This document shows, piece by piece, positions 36,043 through 46,035 of a stretch of 64,000 bases of DNA. Under the pieces are notes generated by a model. That model saw only the letters and a program-made list of their open reading frames with translations, had not been told where the DNA came from and searched no databases. The stretch lies in contig NW_020290030.1 of the NCBI RefSeq assembly GCF_003144195.1, forward strand, positions 1 through 64,000. Reading direction: 5' to 3'. Each line of letters begins with the position of its first letter. Within the stretch, counting starts at the first letter, position 1. A program made the translations under genes and the position numbers. The stretch is from Ceraceosorus guamensis. Its lineage: Eukaryota; Basidiomycota; Exobasidiomycetes; Ceraceosorales; Ceraceosoraceae.

Positions 36043-36895
36043 CTTGGTCGATGGAGTGGAGTTACTTCGCGAACAATCTAACTACTTGACACGTCGCGCT
36101 GCTGCACAGGCCCAGCCAGAGGCGCGAGAGCTGCTGCAACCTGTGATCTTGCGCTGGCGGCCACTGCACCCGCCGCACATGCCACCTCCACACGCACGGG
36201 CATACTGCATGTGGCCAGAGCCACGTCTGATGATTCATGATCGTGCGCAACAGCAGCAGCAGCGCTGACTGAGCGTGCTCATTTGCCGAATGAGAATTAC
36301 GAATGAAGTACACCAGCAGCACGAAGCATGATGTTCATCCTCGCGGCCGGCTCGCTGTCGAGCAGTCGCACCACCAGCGAGCTCACGAAGCATCGTAAAT
36401 CTCTGAAGCACGAATGTCCGAAGGCATGCGGCATGCTGCATGGACACAACATTCCATTGTCGGGCTTTGCCTGAATGGGCTTTGCTCCACATGGCGGCTA
36501 GCAGCTACACTCATCAGACTGTGGGTACGTGCAGCAGTAGCCATGCAGCAGCTATGGAGAAGATGAGATGGTGAGGTGCGTGCAGGGACCCGCTTCATGT
36601 GAAGTTCGCTGCTGCTGCTGCCGCTCTGGATGGCGCCATCTTGCGCAGACGCTCGACATGCGTGCTTCATGACCGACTCGAGGGGTGCAGTCAGGCAGGC
36701 GCGTGTGCGTGTGTGGAGGCTAGCACGACACGACTGGCGTTGGGGGCTGATGATTGAGGGCCATACAAGAACGTGTCTTTCCGGCATGTCCATCCACCTT
36801 CATGCTTGCTATCACCACCATCTTCGCAAAGACCACATTCGACAAGACCATCCCTTCCAATACACCTATCCCGCCTACCAATACACTCGCCCAAT
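36043..36895. other. Divergent promoter region
   Basis: 853 bp upstream of the peroxiredoxin, containing CAG/GCAGC-rich stretches and a CA-rich leader (36820-36890). No gene recognised. Confidence 0.5.
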
Positions 36896-37650
36896 ATGGC
36901 CGCTACCGCTGCTGCAATCATCAAGGGAGCTGTCAACCCTCTCAAGCAGGGCAGCAAGGTCGCTACTGGCGTTCAGCTCAAGGAGACCAACCCCACGGAA
37001 GCCAATGTGTCCCTCGACAGTCTGACTGGCAAGAGTAAGTACCGGTCGTGCGCTGGCTGCTTCCTCCTACACGTGCAGGCGAAGCAATTCCGCTTTCCGT
37101 TTTGCAAGCATGCACGCCCCGTGGAACTTACATCTTTACGCCTTTTTCCCTCTGCCACTCCTCTCGACAGACATCATTCTCGGTGTTCCAGGTGCATTCA
37201 CTCCTCCTTGCTCGTCTCAAGTGCCAGGCTACTTGCAGCACGCCGACCAGTTCCTCGCCAAGGGCGTCAAGGGAATCTACATCGTCGCAGTCAACGACCT
37301 CTTCACTGTCCAAGCTTGGAAGGAGAAGTTGGGCGCAAGCAACCCCGCCATCCACTTTTTGGCCGACGACACGGGTGCTGTGAGTATTGTCGTGTTCCGT
37401 AGGCTTCGCCCTCTCATCAGCTTCGCAAACTGCTCGCTAACACTTCTTTGCATTGTTGACGCATCACACGAAATTGCAGTTCACCCGCTCTGCCGGTCTC
37501 GACTTTGACGCTTCCGGCTTGCTCGGAAACCAGCGCTCTCAGCGCTACGTCGCCATCGTCGAGGATGGTGTGGTCAAGCACCTCGCCAAGGAGGACGAAG
37601 CTCCCAACGTCACCGTCACCGCTGCTGACAAGGTCCTTGCCCAGGTCTAA
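36896..37650 (+). CDS. 1-Cys peroxiredoxin (Prx5/Ahp1/PMP20 type)
   Basis: Exons 36896-37034, 37171-37379 and 37480-37650 give about 172 residues. The catalytic motif is VPGAFTPPCSSQVPGY with the peroxidatic Cys at residue 60; it is the only cysteine in the protein, so recycling must use an external thiol or a partner. YIVAVNDLFTVQAWKEKLG, FLADDTGAFTRSAGLDFD and RSQRYVAIVEDGVV are typical for the Prx5 class. It reduces H2O2 and alkyl hydroperoxides. The C-terminus AQV is not a peroxisomal signal, and no clear mitochondrial presequence is seen, so a cytosolic place is likely. Confidence 0.93.
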
Positions 37651-38088
37651 GAGTGCGGCGCACATCCAATCATGAACAGTACCGTGGTTGTTGCATTGCA
37701 CCCCAATGAGGTCATGACTACCGCCAGCTGTCAAGTGTGATGCTGTGCTGTTGTTTTGCTGTAATGAGTGCTGAATGATCAGACTGGCTTCGCTGCGGGA
37801 GGCACAAGCCTACTGCCGCACACGCATCGCTTCGTGATGGTGGACCGAAATGCTCAGTCAGAGCAGGCTTCTCAGTGCCTGCCACATGCTACACCTCTCG
37901 AAAGCAAGCTCGTCACACTCGCAGGCCAGAAACGCGGTTGAGGCGCTTTGTCATTGCAGTAGTGATGCAGTCGAGAGGGTGCGAATAAAGTGCATAGGGG
38001 TACAGTTGAGGTCATGAGTCAAGCGAGAAGCATGGGGAAGATGATGAGTTACCACACGTTCAAGGCATCGAGAGTCCGTTGCGAGCAT
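37651..38088. other. Convergent intergenic gap
   Basis: 438 bp between stop codons; nothing specific seen. Confidence 0.5.
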
Positions 38089-39599
38089 TCAAATGCCAGC
38101 CTGAGCTGGCGCAGCGCCAGCTCTAGGTCCTCCGTACTCGTAAATCTTCTGACCGGCAAACTCCTCGTGCTTGTGCACCTCGCCATTCTTCCCCTTCTTC
38201 ACACCTCCCTGGCCGTAACGACGGACGCGCTCGCGCTCCCAATCGCCAGCAGTGGGGATGTTCTTGCCTGCTGCCCGGGTCTCTGCCCAGAGATCCTTGC
38301 CGCCCAGAGCCTTCTGGACAATCGGACTGTCGGTCAGAGGCTCGAGAGGAACGTTATCGTTGAAGAGGCCAAAGAAGAAGACGCCGAGACGCTCGTAGTG
38401 AGCTTGATCAGCTGGAGGTGCAACGACTCGGTGAATGGTGGGCTTCAGGAAGCCTCCGGACAAGAACTGCATGGCGTCACCCAAATTCAATACGATCTTG
38501 AAGGACGTATGAGAGCGAAATGCGCTGGTCAGCAAGCAGAGCTTCGAAGAGACTGCGATGGAGTGAGAAGCGACTCACTGCGTTGTCGCGATGCTTCACG
38601 AGACGCCACTGGTTGTCTGGCATGAGCACTTCCAAGGACGTGATGGGTTGTGACCACAAGATGGAGACGCTGTTAAAGTCGGTGTGACCCTGCAGACGAA
38701 CGCCACCAAGAGCTTTGTCGTCCTTCTCCTCAGGGGTGTGGTAGAGGGCGTATCGCAACAGGTCGAGACCTTGAGACGCGTCGTTCGACAGGTTCCAAAG
38801 CGTGTCAACGGGCAGCTTCAGCACCAGCGACAGCACGTTGAGCACCTTGCGCAGCACGACATCGTGGTTGAACTGTACGAAGAAAGCCGGGTGAGCTGAG
38901 CCCAATCTGTCTATAGAGACTGCCTATCATTCTCGCTTCTCGCACTCACGTGGTTGAAGTCATCGATCTCGGGGATCAGATGCTGAATGGATTGAGGGTA
39001 CAGCCTCTGCCTAGCCTCTTGAGAAAATGATTGGGTGCCAAAGTTGAGTTGCTGCATCGGAGGCAGGGATTGAGGGTTAGCTCTTGCGAACGCTCACCAC
39101 TTATCCTGCCGCGGCATTCAGTCAAGGCGACGAGAAGCTCACCTCGATCCTGTCAGCGACTGCCGCATCGCCAGACTTCCAGTGACCAGCGGGCTTGAAG
39201 CCGACAAAGGAGCCCTTGTTGATCATATCAGCCTTGTACTTGACCTTGTCCTCGTCCGAAACGATGTTGAAAGCAGCTTGTCCAATGGCAAACTGCCTCA
39301 ACACCTGATCGTGGCTCCAGCCATGGTTTTCTGCATACATGAATCCATCTCTGTTGAAGCTCTGTCCGACGTTCTCGACGAGCGATGTGGGAATCTCGTC
39401 GAAATTGTCGCCCTTGATGAGTGAAAGGTCGAGCGTGTTCAGCGGCGCCCACTCGAGGTCTGCAAGCGGCGAACAGAGCAAGTCGCTGGTCAGAAGGGCT
39501 CGAAGTGTAGCGATTGATAGCCGCAGCACTCAGCTTACCTGTAGCCGTAGTGGGCTTGGGAGGGATCCAAGGAGGCAGGTCGAGTTGAGAGGCTGGCAT
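38089..39599 (-). CDS. 2-oxoglutarate/Fe(II) oxygenase, isopenicillin-N-synthase-like
   Basis: Exons 39599-39539, 39459-39143, 39051-38950, 38872-38579 and 38496-38089 (minus strand) give about 393 residues. The non-haem dioxygenase N-domain has VGQSFNRDGFMYAENHGWS. The iron site is HTDF (His and Asp) in VRLQGHTDFNSVSILW, with the distal His in FLKPTIHRVVAPP, whose Arg is in the 2-oxoglutarate binding position. The C-terminal 80 residues (WERERVRRYGQGGVKKGKNG) are charged and outside the fold. These fungal enzymes hydroxylate, desaturate or cyclise varied small molecules; no cluster partner is nearby, so the substrate is unknown. Confidence 0.88.
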
Positions 39600-41383
39600 T
39601 GTGACTGCAATCAGAAGGGAGAGAGGGTAGTTACAGACTGTGCGAGATGAGTAATATCAGAGTCGTTGTGATGGTAGAGATGGGGATGTTCATCATCCTG
39701 GGCTGTTTGAAAAGCAGGCATTGCCCACGCTCCGGCTGGCCGTGCTCGATCTAGCTAACGCCGAGGTCAAGCCTGGGAGCGAAAGCGTCAGATGTGAGGG
39801 CGTTGACGACATTTCGGCAAATGATGCGGTGGAGGGGCAGGGTTGAGCCGCGATGCTTCGCATGCACGAGGGCACGCGCACCCATCCTCGCGTCTACAAG
39901 GACCGATCCGAACTTGCCTGTCGTGTCTCCCTGCCTCTGAATCGGTATCAGATTGTTTCACAGTCGTGTGTCCACTTGCGAAGCACACGACCACGTTTCG
40001 AGAGACGCTAGTGGATACTGAGAACAGCGTTATGGGTCGCACGACTGGGATGAGGAGGTGAGAAGAAGGATGGCGGCATTTTCTAAAACGCGACACGTGA
40101 AATCACGCAATATCGACTCGCAGGCGCGCGCACGGACCTCCCGAGACGTCGAGAAGATTCTGCCACCCGGAAGCAACAGCACGCTGGACTGAAGCATCCT
40201 TACTGCGCTCCGCTCGCTCTCGCTCTCATGACTTGCCCGCTTTGATAATAGGTATATGAAAAGGCCGAGCGACACATCAGCAAGCATATATTTAGTCAGA
40301 AGAGTGTGAGTACACATGTGAGAGACGTACCGGACATGCTCACATCAAACATGTCTCAAGCGAAGCCCTGGCTTGAATGATCGATCGGACTTTTGGGAAA
40401 GCTGCGGGGGGCCCCGGCGTAGAGGCGGCAGCGCTCAGCTCATCTACTATGTAGCTGATCGTGCCCGCGTAATTGGTATACCGACAGGACAAAGGACTGT
40501 ACACATTCAAATCGTAAGTTTTTGTAGCACCCAAGATTCGAGTGGAAATGGAAACAAGACCGTGGCCGTGCATGGCTGGTCAGGCTCAACTCGCCATCGA
40601 GCACGTTTCGTGATTATTCACGAGCGTAAGTGGAGTCCTCGATTTGAAGTCAAGAGTCATCGATGACTCACAACAAGTTGAATCTGAATGCGATTTGTAT
40701 TTTGATTCAGTCGCGACTCACGTGACTGCGATCGTTCTGGCTGTTGCATCCACGCGACGATGCGTTAATTGCTGCTGTCAATCTTGAATCTTGAGTGCAT
40801 GCTGCATGCATGGGTGTCAACGCGTAAGGCTCGCACGCGGCGCACACATGCCGTGTCTGCTGCATATAATCTTGAATGACCGGCGTGCCTGCTGCTGCCG
40901 GAGCGCTACACCGAGAGATTCAAATCAAAATCAAATTTCAGCCTCCGGTCTCTCCGCGCTGCCATACGTGCAGCGTGCGCGACAGACCGCGCGCGCATCA
41001 ATCATCAATAAGACATTCACCATCACTGACTCGCATCAGCATACAGCGCGGCAAGGCTGATTGGTGTTGTTGCTGCTCTTGTCTCATCTCCATCTTCTCC
41101 ATCCATCGCGACGCAATTACGTCTTTGCCTTTTAATCCATCCTCGCTTCACTCAGCATCCCGTCTCCTCTCCACTCTCCCGCCTTCCCTCACTTACCGCC
41201 ACCAGGTCCAAGTCTCCGCCTCGCAGTGGTACACGTCTTGACTGCCACTTGGTTCACTGCCTCGAAGCGGCGCATTCATACCAGCTACCTCTCTTCTCGA
41301 GGCTTTGCACACCTAACACGGCGCCCATCGCCTCCGCAGACTCCTCAGACTCCTCAGTCGAAGTTCGACCCGCAGCGCAGAGG
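39600..41383. other. Divergent intergenic region upstream of the BLUF gene
   Basis: 1.8 kb without a credible gene. It has dense GATTCA/CACGA/GACTCA words at about 40600-40740, and a CT-rich leader (41090-41380) before the BLUF start. Light-response elements cannot be assigned by eye. Confidence 0.5.
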
Positions 41384-42112
41384 ATGGCGACATCCTCCTC
41401 CTCCACATCTAGCTCCTCATCGATGGCTCGATGCAGCTCAGCTCCCGGCGGATATGAAGAGCTGCCTCTCTTGCAAATCGTCTACGCATCATCCTCGCCC
41501 GAGCGCAGCCCCGCTGCAGCCAGCGTTGAGCAGATCCTTCGCACATCCAGACGAAACAATGCAGCAGAGGACATTACCGGCCTCCTCCTCTTTCACGACG
41601 GTAGCTTTGTTCAGTTCCTCGAAGGTCCTCCTGCCAATGTGAAGCGCGTATACGAGCGTATCAGAAAGGACGATAGGCACAGAGGTGTCATTGAGATCCT
41701 TAGCGTGTCCGTCGCCAAGAGGAGCTTTGCGGATTGGAGCATGGCGTACAGAGACTTGAGCGCTGCTCGTCAGGACGAACAGTCACCTGAAGATGTCAAG
41801 AGGGTGGCAGGTGAACTCAGTCACATTCTAGACTCACCCGAACCCAGGTGAGTGCTACCTGTTGTTCGCAGCTTGCAGCTTCGCGAACAGAGATACGAGA
41901 GGACGCGTGAAGCGATAGCGCGCGCATGGATGCCCATCCTCATTCCCTCTGAGACGCAGAGGCCGGCCCGGGCTACTAAATGGACAATGTTTGCCGCATT
42001 ACCAGAGTCTGTTTGTCTGACGCACTCGTCGCTCCCTCCCAGTTTGACGCCGGACATGTCTCCCAAGATTCGCCGCTTGATCGGCACGTTTCACCGGCTG
42101 TTGTCGACTTGA
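41384..42112 (+). CDS. Stand-alone BLUF-domain blue-light photoreceptor
   Basis: Exons 41384-41847 and 42043-42112 give about 177 residues. After a Ser-rich N-terminus (residues 1-23) the BLUF fold spans residues about 28-126. Flavin-pocket residues are all present: Tyr34 in LLQIVYASS, Asn59 in SRRNNAAEDITGLLLF, Gln77 in GSFVQFLEG, and Trp118 and Met120 in RSFADWSMAY, matching AppA Tyr21, Asn45, Gln63, Trp104 and Met106. BLUF domains bind FAD and respond to blue light by rearranging the Tyr-Gln hydrogen bonds. No effector domain is attached, as in short bacterial BLUF proteins. The second exon adds a basic amphipathic tail (SPKIRRLIGTFHRLL), which could be an output or partner-binding helix. 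The second exon is less certain than the first. Confidence 0.88.
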
Positions 42113-42768
42113 CTAGCGTTGCCACGGCAACACACCCGCACGGTCCGCCCCAAACCGCTCTGCAAGACTAATCGACATGAGGTCTCACTCGCGACAATCA
42201 TTGGCTCATGGTCTCTCGACCTTCGACATGCCCTTCGCTGCATCTGTGCCCCGCTTTCTGCCCTTCTTTTTGCTACCACGCGCCACACCTTTTGAGCTGA
42301 CCGGCTCGCGATTCTTTTCGTGCACATGAATACACGCATTCGCAGGCATCCGCAATGTTCTTTAGCCATCCGTCTCATGTTCCGCCTTATGCGTCACCCG
42401 GTCTCGTCTCTGCCCGCGCAATATAATACTTTCCGGCGGACGATATTGTTGGCCCCCTTCCCCTTTATGTCTATCAATCTTTCCTCAGGCCTTTAGCAAC
42501 TGGGGACACATCGAGTGGATTCCCTTACTCTACGACTCCTTGCAATACTCGCTGCTTTGTGCTCACTGTGCGCTTGTCTTTTATGTGAGGGCGGCGAAGG
42601 TCGGCTTGCTATTCGACTTGGCACCCCCAGGATCCTGACCACGTGCTCGGGCGATCATACTGGTCAGCACATTCACGACGGTTCGAGGCATGCATGCGAT
42701 TGCGATCTTCGTTCGTACACTATTTCATCATCATCGGGCGCGAGATCGAATCCTCGAAATGTTTGCCC
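42113..42768. other. Convergent gap between BLUF and glutamate decarboxylase genes
   Basis: 656 bp between the two stop codons, CT-rich, with no other gene seen. Transcripts from both sides probably end here and might overlap. Confidence 0.5.
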
Positions 42769-44785
42769 TTAGCACTGTTTGGCGTAGCCGGTAGGCACGT
42801 TGCCACTTCCAGCAGGAAGGTTATGAGGTTCCTTTCTGACATTCTTGTGCTTATGATGATGCTTGTGGCCATGAGCAGCGGCTGCAGCGGCGGCAGCTGG
42901 AGGGTTGTTGCCCGAAGCTTGAGATTGCAGGGGAGGCTGCTGCTTGCTCATCACACTGGCGAGATGTGCAGAAGCCGAGCTGGTGTCGACCAGGTCCTCC
43001 GTGATGGACATAATGTCGGTGATCAATTGGTCGATCATGTCTTCGGACAAGTTGCTGCGAACCACGACACGCAGGATCTGAATCGACTGACAGTCTGGCG
43101 CGAGCTCGTAGTTCTGGAAGGGGGAAAGAAGAGATGAGGACGACGCCAAGGTCAGCCAGGGATAGCCAAGAGAACGCAAGAAGCGCCTTGCGCTGCGCGA
43201 CTCACCGGCACGATCCAGCCCTTGGCACGAAGAAGCGTTTGCATCCATCGTTGCTCCAGGTGCGGGTTCTGCTGCTGGAACTCTTGCGTCCATTTGAACG
43301 CAACAACTGGCAAGCCGGGGACGTAATTCTCCGCGCTGTCATCACCCCCAGCCGCTCTTCTGACCTTGCTGGCCACGCCAGCGACCGCGCCTGCAGGCTT
43401 GTGAATGTCGGAGAGGACATCGTAGTAAGAGCTGTTCTCGAGCGCTCGAGAGAGCAAACGAGCATTGCGAAGATCTTGCTCCATCACGAGCCTGTAGCCT
43501 TCGAATCCGCGCTGAATCAGGTTGTAGTACTGCGCAATGACGGGTGCGGCAGGGCGAGAAAAGTTGAGACCGAAACTGTATTCCACGCTTCCCAGGTAGT
43601 GCAGCTCAAAGACCAACTCCTTTGGCAGCACCTCTTCGTTTCGCAGAACGATCCATCCAATACCTGGGTATGCTCCGCCAAACTTGTGCCCAGAGGTGTT
43701 GATGGAGACGACTCTGGGCAGGCTAAAGTCCCACTTGAGCGAAGGATGAGCGAAAGGAGCGACGAAGCCACCGGAGGCTGCGTCGACGTGGATGGGGATA
43801 TGAATGCCCGTCTTGCTCTCGTACTCGTCCAGCAGCTTGCTCATCTCATCGACGGGCTCGTAAGCACCAGTGTAGGTGCTTCCGAGGATAACAATCACAC
43901 CAATCGTATTCTCATCGACCATGTTAATGGCCTTGGTGGGATCCATGCGGTAGTGGCTCTCCTTGCTGGTAGGTACGAGCCTCTCTTCAATGTCAAAGTA
44001 CCTCGAAGCCTTTTCGATGGCGACTTGAGCATTGGCTCCGTACACGAGATTGGGTCCTGGCTCTTTGAAGCTCTTGCCCTGAGCTTTGCGCTTGGCTTGC
44101 CATACCTTCTTCATGGCAAGCACTCCCAGCATGATCGCTTCGGAAGATCCAGTCGTTGCTACTCCCTGTGCGGATTTGCGTTTGCCCTCTGCATCAGTCT
44201 CGTGAGGTGCGTGCCAGAGGTCTGCCAGCATGCTGATGCAGCGTCCATGAATGGCCATGGTAGCCTGCCGAACACAAAAAAGGGAAAACGTGCGTTGTCA
44301 GCCAGGACTGGCACATGACGTCCGCGTCCAAGTCGTGGCGAAGAGCGCGCATTGAAGATGACTCACGGGATACTCGTCTTGGTCGCACAGATTGACGCCG
44401 ACATTCTCGCTCATGAGACGAGTGGCATGCTCGTCCATGGTAGTGTGCACGAACGATGCCAGCTGCGGTGGGATGGACAAGGCAGGACAGTGAGCAATGG
44501 CACTGATCAGCACCGCATGGTCGCACCATTCCTGTCATGACTCACGTTCAGCGTGGGCTTTCCATCCAGACTGAGCTCATCCTTGATGATGTTGTAAGCT
44601 GCTGAGCCATCGATGCCGGACTCGGGCAGCTTGTACTTGGGAATGGGATGGGATTGATACCTGCCATAGTGCAGGTTGTGGAAAGCCCTCGAGCTTCTGC
44701 CAGTGTCTGAGAGCAGACCGAGGTGAGGATGATCCTCCGCAGCTTGCAGCAGTGCCTCGACGTTGACGTGCTTGGAGAGCGTCAT
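42769..44785 (-). CDS. Glutamate decarboxylase with His-rich C-terminal tail
   Basis: Exons 44785-44546, 44462-44367, 44264-43206 and 43113-42769 (minus strand) give about 579 residues. It is a group II PLP decarboxylase: VATTGSSEAIMLGVLAMKK, then HIPIHVDAASGGFVAPF, with the PLP Lys in SINTSGHKFGGAYPGIGW, and YSFGLNFSRPAAPVIAQYY. It converts glutamate to GABA and CO2, feeding the GABA shunt and acid or oxidative stress tolerance. The C-terminus extends beyond the plain enzyme with SNLSEDMIDQLITDI followed by an alanine run, a histidine/lysine cluster (HGHKHHHKHK) and a Pro/Gly end. Yeast Gad1 has a C-terminal regulatory region, but this His-rich form is unusual to me. Confidence 0.92.
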
Positions 44786-46035
44786 GATAGAAGTCTAGCT
44801 GTTGTGTGGGTATGCTGAATGCTAAAGGCGCCCGAACGACTTCCAGCGCAGGCATGGATGGTGGGTGGTGAAAGTGAGGAGGGATGGTGCACAGCAGATC
44901 CTTATGATGTCGACGTGAGCCCAGCAAACGTGCGTGCTTGCTTGGTGAACATGAACAAGCTCCCTGCCAACGCCAACGCCAACGCCAACGCCAACGCCAA
45001 CCAGCAACTCCGCTCCGCACCTCGGCCGGCTCATCGCGTGTTCGTCGATGGACGCGAGATCTTCGATGGACAAGGCGGCCATGGCATGCAATCACAACGC
45101 ATGCACCCTCACTCGATCGATCGATCGGCCTAAGTCTGTGGCTGTGGCTGTTCCTGTCCATTCGTGCTGACTATCTTGCAGAGCCAGAAGTCAGAAGAGT
45201 CGCATGGCGGCGACTACCCCAGCAAGCAGAGCGTCATGCCCATGCACGCAAGCAGCCAGCTTTAGCTATGCTGGGGCTTATAGCAGACCCTGCTTCCTTC
45301 CTGGCTGGCTCGCCGGCCGTGATGTGGAGGCAGCAAGTGCATGGTGGGCATGCAGATTACAGCAGGCAGCGCGTAGGCGGCAGCAGCAGGTATGGGCATC
45401 AAGCGCGCACGCATCACCCACCGTCACGCCTGCCGGCCAATCGGCTATAGGCGCAGTCCTGTGAGTGACTGTTACATACTGCAACTTAGACTCTACTCCG
45501 CTCACACAATCGAGGTCCAAAATAGCTATGTATGTATGGTCCGCGTGCATGCGCGCATGCGCCTCTCATCTAACCCAGATCGGCAGGTCGGCATGGGAGG
45601 CAGAAGAGGATGATGAGTCTGAGTGAACCGCCGGCCGAACGACGCTCTTGCGCACGCACGCACGGCTGCTTCGTCTCGTCTCGCTGCTGTGCTTACGAAT
45701 CTCACCTGCTCGTATGTATCAGGTCATCATTCACGTGATTAGCTGTATGCGCTGATCTAATCTGAGGCGCGCATGCGTGTGGGAAGGCGGCGGTGAAGGT
45801 GATCACGTGTTTGAGGCGAATAGCTGGACCGCATATAGCCAGGTCATAATTCGTGATTCCTTTGATGCTTTCCCATGGTCAGCATCACCTTTCTCTCACA
45901 ATTCGAGCCCAGCAAGCATGGCCTGCTCTTCACCGTCATCGAGGGCAAAGCCACATGTCTCGCCAACCGGCATTCATCGCTCAGGTTCGACGTTACTAGA
46001 ACACCACCTGTCTCCATGCGATGGCGCGTTAGGTG
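44786..46035. other. Divergent intergenic region
   Basis: 1.25 kb between the decarboxylase and DUF1365 starts. It holds a six-copy GCCAAC repeat and TTCACGTGATT / AATTCGTGATTCC words at 45725-45860. No gene recognised. Confidence 0.5.
44966..45001. repeat. (GCCAAC)6 hexanucleotide repeat
   Basis: Six perfect copies in the probable 5' flank of glutamate decarboxylase. Confidence 0.9.

Noticed and set aside
43134-44318. 394-residue plus-strand frame opposite glutamate decarboxylase
   Set aside because: Antisense shadow of a strongly supported PLP enzyme exon.
44966-45001. GCCAAC repeats as possible telomeric or centromeric DNA
   Set aside because: Only six copies, unlike known telomere units; an ordinary microsatellite.
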